From positions 13,617,772-13,681,771 of the forward strand of contig NC_091944.1 in NCBI RefSeq assembly GCF_041260155.1: a stretch of DNA of 64,000 bases. Direction: 5' to 3'. A model generated the notes under the pieces. That model had not been told where the DNA came from and did no database searches. It was given only the letters and a program-made list of their open reading frames with translations. Source of the stretch: Ptychodera flava. Taxonomy: Eukaryota; Hemichordata; Enteropneusta; Ptychoderidae. Positions 1 to 26,779 of the stretch are shown piece by piece. The position numbers and the translations under genes are program-made. How positions within the stretch are numbered: position 1 is the stretch's first letter; each line of letters opens with the position of its first letter.

Positions 1-2150
1 ACCACACCACATCACATCACATCACATCACATCACATCACACCACACCACACCACACCACACCACACCACACAACACCACATCACATCACATCACATCAC
101 ATCACATCACAGCGCATCGCACTCGCATCCCATATCGCATAGCATATCGGATAGCATCACATCACATCACATCATATCACATCAAAACACATCACACCAC
201 ACCACATCACATCACATCACATCACATCACATCACATCACATCACATCACATCACATCACATCACATCACACCACATCACATCACATCAAATCACATCAC
301 ATCACATCACACCACATCACATCACATCACATCACATCACATCACATCACACCACATCGCATCGCATCACATCACATCAAATCACATCACATCACATCAC
401 ACCACATCACATCAAATCACATCACATCACATCACCACATCACATCACATCACATCACATCACATCACATCACATCACATCACATCACATCACATCACAT
501 CACATCACATCACATCACACACACCACATCACATCACACCACATCACATCACATCACATCACATCACATCGCATCGCATCGCACTCGCATCGCATATCGC
601 ATAGCATATCGGATAGCATCACATCACATCACATCACATCACACCACACCACACCACCACACCACATCAATCACATCACACCACACACACCACACCACAC
701 CACACCACACCACATCACATCACATCACATCACAGCACATCACATCACACCACACACACCACACCACACCACACCACACCACACCACACCACATCACATC
801 ACATCACACCACACCAAACCACACCACACACCACATCACATCACATCACATCACACCACATCACATTACATCACACCACACCACACCACACCACACCACA
901 CCACACCACATCACATCACATCACACCACACCACACACACCACATCACATCACATCACATCACATTACATCACACCACACCACACCACACCACACAACAC
1001 CACACCACACCACATCACATCACATCACATCACATCACATCACAGCGCATCGCACTCGCATCCCATATCGCATAGCATATCGGATAGCATCACATCACAT
1101 CACATCACATCACATCAAAACACATCACACCACACCCATCATATCACATCGCATCACATCACATCACATCACATCACATCACATCAAATCACATCACATC
1201 ACATCACACCACATCACATCACATCACATCACATCACATCACATCACACCACATCACATCACATCACATCACATCACATCACATCACACCACACCACATC
1301 ACATCACATCACATCACATCACATCACACCACATCACATCACATCACATCACATCACATCACATCACATCACATCACATCACATCACATCACATCACATC
1401 ACATCACACCACACCACATCACATCACATCACACCACATCACATCACATCACATCACATCACATCACATCACATCACATCACATCACATCACAGCGCATT
1501 GCATCGCACTCGCATCGCATATCGCATAGCATATCGGATAGCATCACTTCACATCACATCGCATCACATCACATCACATCACATCACATCACATCACATC
1601 ACATCACATCACATCGCATCACATCACATCACATCACATCACATCACATCACATCACATCACATCACAACGCATCGCACTCGCATAGCATATCGGATAGC
1701 ATCACATCACATCACATCACATCACACCACATCACATCACATCACATCACATAACAACACATCGCAATCGCATAGCATATCGGATAGCATCACTTCACAT
1801 CACATCGCATCATATCACATCACATCACATTACATCACATCCAATCTCATCTCATCACATCACATCTCATATCACTCATATCATACCATACCATATCATA
1901 CATCCCATATCATCTCATCCCATACCATACTATATCAATCATGTCATTGCATATCATATCAGCTCATATCATATCGAACATATCGTACAACGCCACATCA
2001 CATAACATTACACGACTCTCACACGTCACTTCTCTTATTGTCACATCAAATCACATTAAATCACATCAAATCACATCACATCAAATTACATCACATCACA
2101 TCATCAAATCTCGTTACGCGTTACGCCATGTCAAGTCACATCACATCACA
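1..2150. repeat. Pentanucleotide (ATCAC)n satellite with higher-order islands
   Basis: The stretch is almost entirely ATCAC units, with blocks drifting to ACACC. It is punctuated by a conserved island of about 45-50 bp that reads roughly AGCGCATCGCACTCGCAT then CATAGCATATCGGATAGCAT. The shared ACTCGCAT core of the islands starts near 121, 583, 1054 and 1508, a spacing of about 455-470 bp; shortened islands follow near 1678 and 1765. From about 1800 the array decays into ATATC/ATCTC variants and ends by 2150. Open frames here (Ser-His-His-Ile-Thr repeats) are by-products of the repeat and not genes. Confidence 0.97.
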
Positions 2151-3930
2151 TCGTACTTTCATTTTCTTTTCGTTACAATCCATGGCTGTTGATACTTTGT
2201 CATGTGCTTACCCCCCCCCCTTGACGTCGCTTTGATCTGACCCAGCCTGTTACGTAGATTTGATAAAAATAATTGCACCCGCCCTCCTTCCAGCAGTTTA
2301 CTACAAATGTGCCCGTTGGTGTTGATCAAGCCTTTCCCCGACTGATGTACATCATTGCTCTATTTCTAATGCTGATCCTTCTACGGCTTACTTCGACATC
2401 CTGAAGATGATGACGGGCGGCCATTGAAGTTATGAAGCTTTTCATTTACATGTAAGGCCCCGGATTGACACAAAACTTGTTCAGGGTACTCATTACATTC
2501 CGTTATAGACGACGACTAATCGATAAATTTTGAAATATTTGGGTTTTTGTATTTAAACGCCACAGGCTTTGCACAGTTGGCTCGTGGGAGTCTACCATGA
2601 CTTGTTGGAAATTACACCAACAACTGTGACGTGACAGATACAGTGTTGAATCTAGAACGAGGCTTCGCGTCATTGACGAGCAAAAGAAGCGCAAAAAAAT
2701 TGTCGACCTCAAGCGCGCCTATAAAAAGTGTGAAGGTATAAACAATATGGCGACGTGACCTCATACATAAAGATCGCTTTTTACATTGTTTTTTAAGCCA
2801 AAAAGGGAAAAAACAATTAAATATCACAAATCGATGGTACGATTGTTTCTAACGGTAAGGTGATGGACAGGTTAATGTAAGGCGTTATGAGCTAAAGTAG
2901 TGCTACTCAAATTTGGATACTTCGCGCTAATTATTGTACTTGCCCTTAAAGAAATGGGTCTAGTGTGACATTGCGCGATCTGTAGTTCCAAGTCATGTGT
3001 ACCCTCCCTCTGGAAAGGATTTCACAGCCATGATGGGAAATGACAAACATCGTGTAAACGAAAGGAGGTAGGGATGGCATTAGCTATACACATCAGTGTA
3101 AGAGACTGTGAGGTAGATAATTGCGTCTTTCTTTTGCTATTGACTAGATTTTGCATAATTTTGAGGTAAGACAAGACTAAAGTTTGTGTTTCCTGTTTAA
3201 AAAACATCCAAAGTATGTCATCCATCATGTCACAGTAGTGTTTTGTGAAAGAAATAAACCATCGCTAAATTCAAGTGTCTTATCTGTGTCTCGAGTCTAT
3301 GCATGACCTCATGGCTATGTAAGCGCATCTGAGAGGAACTCACCATCAGTTTGTTGCGTTTCAACACTCATGCACTGAGATCTGTACTGCGCCCTCCGCG
3401 GCCAGACTCGCAACTTAATCAACCTTCTCGTGACGGAATAGATTTTCACAGTTCCGTTAATCCATTTCGTAGAGGAGCAATACCTCTTTCATCTACACTA
3501 CCTTCCGGAATACACTTCAATTGAATTGATTTCACGTGAAACAAGGTTTGTATCGAAAAGTACGAGCCTCAAAAATTGTTTCAAACCCCAAATAACATTT
3601 GATATTTCAAATATTTAGATATTTGATATTTTTTTTTAATTCTTCTGGTCCTTTAAAAGTTCTCACCAAATACTCGACTCATTATATGAATTAGTTATCC
3701 TAGTTACTTCTGGAATACTCATTCGACATTGATGGTACCTTGACATTAATTTGAACTCCATTCCTGTGATATTTTAAACCATTCGACTTAACCAATGACG
3801 GCCTTTCCAAAGCCGTACAAGCGAAGTGAGGTCAACGATAGAATGAGCCATTACCTTTGGCTTCGATCACATTGAACAACCATCGTAAACAAACCGCTCC
3901 ACAAAACAACGAAAGATCTGATAGACATAC
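2151..3930. other. No gene recognised
   Basis: This is unique-looking AT-rich sequence after the satellite. It holds a short poly-C run near 2211-2220. Short open frames are under 75 codons and resemble nothing known to me. Confidence 0.6.
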
Positions 3931-4182
3931 AAACATCTTTGTGTAACTATACATATACGTACATATATCAACATACGTGCTTAATAAACATATAGATACA
4001 AACATATATACGTAGAAACATACATACTAGGTACATAGAATATAGATGTATAAATATATATAGACACATGGATACATGCAGATACATACATAGATACACA
4101 GATACATGTATACATACATACATATACATACATACACATACATACATACATACATACACAATCTTACATACATACATATGGA
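3930..4182. repeat. Imperfect CATA-rich microsatellite
   Basis: ACATA/CATACATA units are interrupted by single-base variants and become purer toward 4110-4160. Open frames on the minus strand (Met-Tyr-Val-Cys repeats) are repeat artefacts. Confidence 0.9.
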
Positions 4183-4614
4183 TTGAGATCGTTGCGTCGG
4201 TTCCGTTGCTATTTGTTTGCTGGAGAGCAATACACTATTGAACAGCTGGATATGAAGACGTATAGTTGTATTACCGATAGAAACTGAGTAAGGTTAGATG
4301 TTGCCCTGGCAACGTTGGGAGATGCGAGGTCGCCGACGGCCGATGTGACATTTGTGTCAATGATAACCAGAGGGCGCACTGTTAGCGACACCAGCTGTGT
4401 AACAGGCCCTTTTTGTTACTCATTGTTCGTTTGTGTGGATGCGTGCTTGACGATACGATTTTAGCACAGTTTTCATCCTTTCGAGTGTGTGGTCTCGCAG
4501 AGAGAAACAACATTTTTCAAATGTGTGATACGAATCAACGACCAGCGAGCACTGCCATCCGTCGGTGACAATTTGAAAGACTGAAAAAAACAGATACAGA
4601 AAGACAACTGGTGT

Positions 4615-13846
<9,232 letters not shown>

Positions 13847-14580
13847 ACAAGGATGATGACGTATTACCCTGAAAGGACAGAAGCTTAACAGTGACGCTTG
13901 CCTGTGATATTTCATCTCAACGAAGTTAGAAAAAAACGCATTAAAAAAAACACATTTCGGTTTTTCATATAAAAATAGAGATTTACAATTGTGAATGTTT
14001 GGCACATTCGCTTGATAGTGTTTAACATTTTCAAACTGAACTCATACTTTTGTACCGTCACACAAAATTTGAATTGTTTTGAACCGAGCCTATACAGGTC
14101 ACAAGGCGGGTAAGTGACATAAGATAAAATATTAACAGAGTTATCTCACAGACGTCTAGTGGCAAATAAGGAAATGTATTTATGTCGACAAATTTAGACT
14201 AAACTTTGCAAATCCTTGCATCGCTGTTCCACAATAGCAATGGTCACAATAGGTATGGGAGAGCAACAATAAGTGCCTAAATTTTAAGATAAGCCAGGCA
14301 CCACTGAAATTTTCCATTTTTCAGTTGACAAGGTTTATCCATAAAACTGATTTTGTTTGTTTGCGTTTTCTTTTCTACAATCCAATTTTGCAGTTTGCGA
14401 TGTTATTGTTCTATGTGATTAATTACATGCCAAAATAGTATTTATTTCTCGATACGGTGGAGAGAAACCTAGTTGTTAACCTGGTGTCCATTACACATTC
14501 CCAATGAAGAAATCTTAACGCTCTTGTTGAAAAAAGGGACGGACTAAAAAAAGATTTGCCATGCACTCGCACTTATGTTT

Positions 14581-14584
<4 letters not shown>

Positions 14585-14660
<76 letters not shown>
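14585..14660. repeat. (TA)n microsatellite
   Basis: Pure TA tract of 76 bp. Confidence 0.98.
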
Positions 14661-14664
<4 letters not shown>

Positions 14665-16057
14665 ATCATCAAAACTCAAAATTCACCTTACACATATAAC
14701 AACTGTTCCATGGTTCAAAGTTAACTGTGTATATTTCAAAAATGTATGTCTAGAGTAATTATAGGTATTAATTTTGTTCGAGTACTCAAACCTTCCCGAC
14801 CAGTGCATGCCTTCTTGTTCAAACACTTACCAGGATATTAAGATAATTTTTTTTATCAAGACACTTTTCAACAGTTGTTTTTTATCCCAAGTATCTTGTT
14901 TGGGTTGTCACGTGATTATGCGAGGCAGAAATGAAAAGAAAGACTACACATACAGATACCATTGGATCAGTCTTGTCCTTGGGTCCAGTATTATACATTT
15001 CACGTTGTTCCTGTCGATTTTGTGCGCAAATACCCGGAAGACATGCATATACATGTAACTTACACGCATGGTGCTCCTGTATAACAGTGGCATATGTTTA
15101 CAATGCCTGTATATCATATTTCGTCACATTCTTGATTGTTCTATAATAAAGGAATTAAAATGAAATATGTTGCTTTGTAAAGTCTTCCGCTGTCAGATAT
15201 ATCTATAATCTAATACTCATTAATCGTTGACTGTTTATGTTTTACAACTTGTAATTGGAAGGTAACATAATGGATGTGATTGTTGCCTCTAGATGGCGCC
15301 CTAGATCAGTCTGATCACTTCATGGCGGGGCCAGGCCATCCAGACGTTCTTGTCTCAACCGTGTCAACTCGAAGAGCACTCTTATAAGTCTTGTTAGATA
15401 AAATCAAGAACGAACGACGACGTTGACTTGTATGACATAGTGTATGAATTGTCGAAAGAATAGAATTCCAAGAATATCGCGTGATTTGTGACGTTTTGCA
15501 TGTGAACAGTTTGCTTTTGTTTTACAACGAAGGGCCGGGTGTTTTAAAGGTACACGGTCACAGTAAATTTGCATATTCCATATGCGGTAAAGGGGGCGGG
15601 GCTTAGCGTACTTGCCGTCGACTGATTGTCGTCTTAACTTGGGTGTGAACTTTTCGAGGAATGACAAAGAAATGTTGATGTCTTTTTTGATATCAGTCAT
15701 GGTGATTATTCAGATAACGATCAACCTGACGGTTTTGATTCCAGCCGAAGTCAATAGGACAACACAGGGCGATCAAAGCGGTGTACATTTAGCCATGGAC
15801 TCTACAGAAAACGCGTGTTGGGTATAGGAACCCGAGTTCACATTCAATACCTGTAAACTCTTCGTATAAACACAAACCCTAACAAGTTAACAAGTTAGGC
15901 AAGTCTACACTTCCCCTAGTCCTGAGAAATAAATATTTAGCCTTTATTTCGTATGCAAACAAGTACATATGAAAACCTTGGAAATACTCCGTCAACTGCG
16001 CATGAGTGGAATTCCTCTGAAAAACCTAATAGCTGTAACGTCTGTCGTAACATTTCG

Positions 16058-16060
<3 letters not shown>

Positions 16061-16117
<57 letters not shown>
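16061..16117. repeat. (TA)n microsatellite
   Basis: Pure TA tract of about 57 bp. Confidence 0.98.
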
Positions 16118-16119
<2 letters not shown>

Positions 16120-16669
16120 TGATGATGCCTGTTCCGTAGGCATGTCGAGTTTGCAGTTTTTTTCGAAAATTACCATAAATTTTAGATTCATATACAGCTA
16201 TAAAAATCTCGTATGAGTAGACATAAGGCGCAGGACACCGCTACGTGTGTATGGTTATACGAAAAAAGAATACAATATTGACAACATGGGGTTAAAAACG
16301 TCAACGTTATCTGCTGGATTGAGCTGCACGCCAAGCAAGCAGACCTGAGTAAGAAATTGCACCATGCTCTGAACAAATTGTCAAATTCCTGAGGACTTCA
16401 TTCAATTTCTCAAAATGAACGACAAAAAAAAACCACTCAGAATTATCATTCTTCCCACCTCCAGTGTCGGTGAAGTCGGTGAAGTGTCGGCGTTGTAACG
16501 GATTTGTCCATGCACCGTCCCTGGAGGGACGGTGGTCCATGATATCGGTTGACATGGACTTCAGTGTGCGCCCTTTTGTTGATGTCGCAGACCCTAATCT
16601 TGTATGACCAGGTAACTGTTAACTGGTATGGGGTTTTACAAATGACTTGCTGGTACATGGCGATGGGTG

Positions 16670-19831
<3,162 letters not shown>

Positions 19832-19968
19832 GGCAACGTGTGAGCGTCACAATTTGTAAATAAGATCCTCGATGAAAAAGTAGGAGTTGAAGGTTGTAAT
19901 AATCAGGACGGCGGTTGACTTGTTGTGATAATTTCACTTCTGTACTGACTGCAAATCTTGGTGATCCC
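19832..19968 (-). other. Probable 5' UTR of GASK1-like gene 1, with upstream splice acceptor
   Basis: On the minus strand, TCTTCTTTTTCGGCAG ends at plus position 19969, a strong acceptor 137 bp before the ATG. This implies a non-coding first exon further upstream; its donor was not located. Confidence 0.5.
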
Positions 19969-22900
19969 TGCCGAAAAAGAAGACGAAAGCAGTTAAAATT
20001 CGTCTAATCCCGAGATCCTTGTGGGCGTCATTAAAAATAACACTAGTTCGTCAGTTTTTAGGCCTGAAATCTGGGTAACTGTGTCGTCTGGTGTTTACTT
20101 CGTTCCACATATCGACTGACATTTATTGTGTATATTAATAGCCCTGTTTGTGTTTGTCAAACAATCTTGGGTGTCATTGAACGCTGTTGGACGCTATTTG
20201 ACCTTTGTTGACTTCAAGTTCGCAGCCGTTTATTGTAAACACAGTGAAATGCTGACTCGCTCACAGTACGATTCCGATCCAAATGTACGTAGCCTCCGCT
20301 GCACCGATGTAGTAGGACAAAAACCTCGGTCTTTTGCGCATTATCTAATATTTATTGACAATTATCAAAATCCGACGTGTGTTCACATACGCCCGAGTAC
20401 ACTATCGCATGTCAAACATAGACTCAGATGGCGTGTGTTAATGGCATTATAGCCCGTGGTTGGATGGGGGAATGCGACGGCACGAATTCTGGACTATCGA
20501 CCAAAATATCAAAAGTTACAGATTCTACAATTTAAAAGAAGAGAATCATTTACCTTCTCTATTCTGGGGCTTCTCAGAAACTGTGAATCTATTGGAGGAA
20601 TTGCAAATTAGGGCCTACTTATCATTGCAGAGGGCTTCGCACCCTATCCCCCCCCCCCGAAACAGAGAAGTTGTCCTTTTTGCGCGTATTAATTGGTCGC
20701 TTGGAAGATCCGAAGACACAATCATTATCGCTTATATCTGATAATCTCTACAAATGGCATATAAACAAAATTTGCAAATACAATTTTTATCAGAAAAGCA
20801 CATCACCTTCGCTTAAAGGATATTTCAATTTCCAACATTACTGAAGTAAAAAAATAACTTTTCAATTTTCACAAGCTTTCTTGAGAATTGTAAGCTTTCG
20901 CAACGAAGTCACGCAATACTAGTATTCCAACTGTTCTAAAATTTGTCTCAAAGGCGGATTCCACTTGAAAGGCTCTCGTCCGTTGAAGGACAAGTTTTGC
21001 GGAAAACTATCCCCTTGATTTCACCGTGATTCCACCATACACTCGTGAAAAACATCCCTTCTTTTGAAAACACATGCGTACCCACTTTGCCTGTGAAGCT
21101 CTCACAAAGGGTTTGTTTTTGTCAGTAAACTTCAATTTGAAAGCAACTGCCGCATTTTGCATACAATGGGAGTAAACAAGCTACAATCCTATTCATACAT
21201 TAACAGCCATTGAACGATTTTATAACCTGCAAAGCCGAAGTCCACTCGCATCAGAATCTGAAGACGTAAAGTCAACTGTGGAGATTTCCACATGCAATTT
21301 AAAAGTAGCCACGGATGTGACGATACTATGTTGTATAAATGTCGTGTACGAGGTGTGTAAAGGAAAGGTAGGTACTGATATTTCTGTACTTACGAAGAAG
21401 ACGACACGCACACACAAACAAGCTTTAGAACACGTATGTTTGTGGTTTGAACTTCCGGTCATCGAACTCACTCCATTCGGAAAGTACCCACTTCAGCGAC
21501 CAGATTTTCAACGGGAAACTAGGAGTTTTTACCGTGTTACCGGAAACAGTTACGCGGCATGGTTTCAGTGATTGAATATCAAAGATGTCGTATGCTATAT
21601 CTTTCCTCGACGGGTACAGAACTCGGCTTGTTCCATGTGTTCCGGGCAGTGGTCTGTAGGCAGACGAGGTTTGTGTATTTCACTATGACCATGAATATGA
21701 CCCAATTTGCACACAATAGCTATTTAGAAACCCATTTTATGCGGAGGGTCAAGCGAGCGTCATGACGCGGTCACTTTCCCATTTTCATCGGGCAAACATT
21801 CAATTCAAGTTAAGGACATATTTCTGCAGTTGAGAGCAACCGTACATACTTGCCATTAGTGTATTGTAAGTGGTTACACAGATAGAGTTTGGTTCGTTGT
21901 ACAAGCCACAAGACCTATGAGTATTGGAACAGCCCGAAGTCATGAGTTGGTGGCGCTGTACCACTCAAAGCTGTCATTTCTGGTACTTCGCATTCATGTT
22001 CGAGATCAACAGCTGAGGTCTTACTACTGACGACAAGAAATGGTAGCACAAATTCGTGATCTACACATGGGTCATCTACGAAGTTTCATGCCAATTCGAT
22101 TTCTGTGTGGTTTTGAAATTATGATAGTCTATGAGTGTAATACGAAGTTGTGGTGCCGACTCTGTTTACACGACAGCGTTTTTACTTTTAATGCGTCAAA
22201 TTGATTATTGAATTGCAAGCCCGTAAAAATCGTTTTGTGACATGTGTCAATATACTTCACGATTGGTGTCATTGTCAATACATTGATATCATTATCTCAT
22301 CGATTACCAATTAATCAATCAGATCAGATGTCTTAGTTTTAATCTTTTGACAGTTACATCATAAATTTCTTGAAATATTGAATACAGAGAGAGAAAATAA
22401 GCCTGCCCGTCGCGTATTTGTCAGTATGATCAACAAAACTATCATCTGCAATTCGCCAACTAACCTGCCGTTGCTATCTGTTACGTAACCGACATTTATG
22501 AGGTTACAAGAGGCGATGTATCTAATGACCTTGCGTCTGTTACCTCTACAGCTCAAGGTGACGTTGTAGTACACGTGAGTAGTTTACCGTGTGGCGACGT
22601 GCATTCGCATCTTTGAGAAATGACCTTTAACTGGGTATAAGGTCATTCTTGGAGTGACCGTGCTTGAGAACAAGCATCCATTCTGTAGTTCACCAGGTAG
22701 AAGTTCAATGTGCGACCCTGAACATTTCAAAAAGTTTTTGTACTTTGCTGTAAACTAGTTAGTATACGATATTCCATTCGTATGAAATTCTCTCGTGAGA
22801 AAATGATCTTATCGTTCCGTTGTGGGGTTTAACAGGTTATGTGGGTTATGTTATGTAGGGGAAATGGTGTCAGTCCGGAGAAAAGCGAGCTTATCTTTCT

Positions 22901-23396
22901 CCTGTGGACTTTCTACTGTCTAGAACAAGCTGCTTTTACACGGAAAGGAACGTCATTTATTTTTTTTTTTTTTTACCAGAAAGAAATTGTGCAATTGTAT
23001 TGAAGGATGGTAAGATACCTTGTATAATTCTAAAGCTGAAAATTGTAAATTTCAGAGTAGCAACAAGCATGAGGTGACTCTCCCCCTCTCTGAGCTATAG
23101 TTTTACATATAAAAGTTTCTATTGGCACCAGAATAAATCTTTCATACTTAAGTGTCCCAGTGCTATCAGTAGTGGAAGGCCAATTTTGTGAGCGATTCGT
23201 GAAATGCCGAAGCACTTAAACAGACATGCTGAAACTGTTGAGAAATTTCCCCATCAATGCAATACAACTCTGTGTCGATATCATGCCTGGAACACTTAGC
23301 AGTGCGCCACCACAGAGTACTGCTCATATCCCTTTGAATAATTTACGCAAAATAAGCCCTCGTGATGACAAATATTCGTTATATCGATGATTGATT
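19969..23396. other. No gene recognised
   Basis: AT-rich sequence upstream of GASK1-like gene 1. A poly-C run lies near 20650 and a poly-T run near 22960. Open frames are at most 108 codons and none shows a known motif. Promoter and first exon of the gene probably lie near its left edge. Confidence 0.5.
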
Positions 23397-23400
23397 TTAA

Positions 23401-23752
23401 GGCAGTTTGCGCCTCGAATATTAAAGACTTAAACTTTCGCTCAAACTTTCATCAAGCAAACTTTAAGCCATTCTCTTTCAAAAATCAAGAATAGGAAACG
23501 GGGGTCAGCGTGCAAAGTTTGGTGACAGACAAATGAAGTACCCAATATTTACTGATATTTGAAAATTCAAAATGGCCGCCATCCCTGTGTTATCTCTATG
23601 GGGAAAATAAAATTCCAGATTTTCACAAAACTAAGCCGGTGAAAACTTTATTCACTCCATAAGCTTCAAATGAAGCCCCCACAAGTGGTAAACCAATGAA
23701 TATTGTAAAAGTTTGAGTCCGAATATCTGTCCCCGAGGCGCCGCATTCTACA
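23401..23752 (-). mobile_element. TTAA-flanked MITE, family 1, copy 3 (reverse)
   Basis: Flanked by TTAA at 23397-23400 and 23753-23756. It begins GGCAGTTTGCGCCTCG and ends CCCCGAGGCGCCGCATTCTA, with the internal AAAATGGCCGCCAT and AAGTGGTAAACC segments of the family. Confidence 0.85.
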
Positions 23753-23756
23753 TTAA

Positions 23757-24796
23757 ATGAGATGAAAGTATACCAGTCAAACAATTAAGCCTGGCGTCGA
23801 CTATTGTGCCAGAAGGGAAAAGGACATTTCCTTAGTTTTACCTATTCAATGAAGTACGGTTTGGTAAGTTTGTTGAAATTTAAAACCTCACTTATGCTTG
23901 CATATCCATCTGTTGGCCGGTTCAACCGTCCATCCGTACGCGTTCGCCCGTTGGTCTTTTCTGTCTTCATGCAAAGACAAACCGTAACCCAACTATTTTC
24001 CTTATCTTATTCTACTGAATCGGTGAAAGCGGTTGATGTCAATGAAGTTATATCTTTGGGTGTACGAGATGGTGACCAACTTTATCCCGCGAAAGACAAA
24101 ATCTGTCCGAATTTCTGTCGGCAGTAGCCATCGTCGGGCGCGCAAACCTAGAAACTCGATCAGTACTCTATGGTAAACACATCGTAAGCTTACTTGTGAT
24201 GATAAGGTGTTGTAGATAATAATTTCCGAGACTGCACGGCGTGCGGATATGATGAAAATGTTACTTCAGAGCCACAGAGGGCGCCCGTTGTTTGTATCGA
24301 ATGATGACGAACAGCCGACTTTACATGAAGCTGTTTCTTTCAATGTGAGGAATGTTTAGGCATGAACATATCAAAAATTTCTGCAAAAAAGTACTTCTTT
24401 GGTGAAAATGATTTTAAAAAGAGCGAAAACGGTGATCGTACACTTGTGCAATAGCACCAGAACGATCTGTTTGCATATCAAACACTATCGGTATAATTTG
24501 AGATAATTTTAACAAACTTTACCGCAAAGCTGACAGAGCAGAATATAAACGGAACTGCACTCCGAATACAAATGAGGATCCCTCACTGTTTCATAAATTA
24601 TACGGGTGTCAATCTGTCAACCACGATCAACCTTTATAAAAGCCATCGCAGGTGTAAAAGACAAATGTTTACCTGTTTTGACGATCTTTGACTTCATAGT
24701 CGCGCATCTTTCGATCTTGCTGCCAATCAAAGTTGAAGTTATTGTGAATATGTGTACTCGCCACTTTACGGCTTGATAAATTACTTTTTCAATCAA
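23757..24796. other. No gene recognised
   Basis: Nothing beyond short spurious open frames was seen. Confidence 0.5.
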
Positions 24797-24803
24797 CCCC
24801 CAT

Positions 24804-25703
24804 CACAGTCGCTCGAGAGCTATTCAGCTCTGGGACTATTCGCCCATAGACGAGTATACAGAAGCGAGAAATACCCCAAGTCTGGAAACAGAATGGCTAT
24901 AAAAACCACGCCATGTCACATTCCGTGTCCGATTTCACTGTGAAAATTAGCAAGTTCATCTATCATGCAACCGTCGATCGTTCCCTATCATTCTAAAATT
25001 TCATACCTGATACTTTATCTGATTCAAAAACGCTCGTTTCGTGTGATTTTCGGCCGAATTCGACGGACACCTCGCCAAAACCTGGGGGTGAGCAACATTC
25101 CGGTCACCTCTTGGGTACCTCCACTTTACTGACGTTGGCGCTGCCTACCCATGAGGGATGACTGGAATGTTGCTTACGCTTATGTTTTGACCAGGTGTCT
25201 CTCAAACTCGGCCGAAAATCACAGGAAATGAGCATTTTGTAAGCAGATGAAGTATCTGGTATGAATTTTCGTGTGATTTTCGGCCGAGTTCAGAAGACAC
25301 GTCGCCAAAACATAAGGGATGAACAACCTTCCAGTCACCCCTCATGGGTACGCGGCGCTAACGTCAGTAAAGTGGAGGTGCCCAACGTCCACTGTGAGGT
25401 GACCGGAATGTTGCTCACCCCCAGATTTTGGCGAGGTGTCCGTCGAATTCGGCCGAAAATCACACGAAACGAGCGTTTTTGAATCAGATAAAGTATCAGG
25501 TATGAAATTTTAGAATGATAGGGAACGATCGACGGTTGCATGATAGATGAACTTGCTAATTTTCTCAGTGAAATCGGACACGGAATGTGACATGGCGTGG
25601 TTTTTATAGCCATTCTGTTTCCAGACTTGGGGTATTTCTCGCTTCTGTACACTCGTCTATGGGGCGAATAGTCCCAGAGCTGAATAGCTCTCGAGCGACT
25701 GTG
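24804..25703. mobile_element. 900-bp palindromic foldback element with 7-bp target duplication
   Basis: The direct repeat CCCCCAT flanks the element at 24797-24803 and 25704-25710. The ends are CACAGTCGCTCGAGAGC and its reverse complement. The arms match almost perfectly for more than 300 bp each, and the whole element is close to one palindrome centred near 25240-25260. Within each half, the segment around GATTTTCGGCCGA is itself repeated in inverted orientation, giving four related arms. No transposase is present and open frames across it are palindrome artefacts. Superfamily is uncertain. Confidence 0.9.
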
Positions 25704-25710
25704 CCCCCAT

Positions 25711-26534
25711 AAGCGTTTCGACATACCTAGAGATGAATTTATACACGTAATTCGGCATAGTCCCGAGTTATGGTTCGAGGTATGGGAGCACTGCATGTTC
25801 AGACCTACTTAGCTTCTGCGACATGAGTTGGTTTCAGAAAATTTGGACGCAGATTTTGACGGCGCGATTTTACCCTAAATGTCATCGGGTCAAGCGACGC
25901 CTGACAAGCGTTTATCTTTATGACGTCATTATGAAAGGAAGATGAACAGACAAACTAACTATTTGTCCCACGGTACTGTTTCGACGCACCCACCTTGGAT
26001 CCATGCGTCTATCTATGACCTAGAAGCGAGGATGAAGATACTAAAAACAATTTTGCGTGTCTTGATTTGTCTTTCATTGATCAGAATCTGGACTCTGATA
26101 AACGTAAATTCCAATCCCAACTTCTGTGAAGGGAAATTTCAACAAGTGTCATTGGAAACTTAGTGACCGAAGTCTACTGTCACGGAGAAGTTCCAATACC
26201 ATTCGTCTTTGTGTAAATATGAGATGATATTTCTTGTACTTATTGGTAGGTACAACCACAGACAGTGCAAACCTGTCGATGGTTCAACACAGGGGGATTA
26301 GTAGTTTGCCGTAGTAAATACAGCAAAACAGAACACATTACTATTAAAAATAACAAAATATGGAAAAAATGCATGGTCTATGGGAAAATCATACTTTCCT
26401 ATAGTTGCTGTTCCAGCGCAACGGTACTTCTCTTTACTTACTGCCAAAAGAAAATACCTTATCCCAGTAGAAGTATGGGGTCATATTCCCGATGGGAAGT
26501 TTTGGAACATCAAAATATTTATATCACTTTTCTG
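25711..26534. other. No gene recognised
   Basis: Nothing beyond short open frames without recognisable motifs. Confidence 0.5.
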
Positions 26535-26665
26535 GTATGCTGCTGGTGAGAGCTTTTCACCGTCTTGCTTTTGTGAAAATCGAAAATTGATTTTTTTCCC
26601 CATGGAGTTCACACTGGATAAAGGTGGCATTTGAATTCCCATTTCCAATATCGGTTAGTTTGTTC
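26535..26665 (+). mobile_element. TTAA MITE family 1, copy 4 (diverged fragment)
   Basis: It shares GAGAGCTTTTCACCGTCTTG, then GAAAATCGAAAATTGA and a degraded GGTGGCATTTGAATT with the central part of the family. Neither terminus is clear. Confidence 0.6.
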
Positions 26666-26779
26666 ACCTTCTCCTAAACATTGTAAGATGACCCCTTAGG
26701 GCCAGAGTAAAACAAGATTAAACTTCCTCGGACTTTGTTGGCAAAGCTACAGACTGAGGAGGCGGGAGAGTTACATTCT

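Larger units (their letters stand above)
13950..16600. other. Intergenic, no gene recognised
   Basis: This stretch between two convergent genes contains two TA microsatellites (14585-14660, 16061-16117) and otherwise unremarkable AT-rich sequence. Open frames are all under 100 codons with no recognisable motif. Confidence 0.55.

Noticed and set aside
1499-2235. Open frames rich in Ser-His-Ile-Thr
   Set aside because: They are readings of the ATCAC satellite in a frame without stops; no gene signals.
25335-25796. 153-codon minus-strand frame
   Set aside because: It lies in the 900-bp palindrome and its flank; the peptide repeats in the other arm and resembles no protein.
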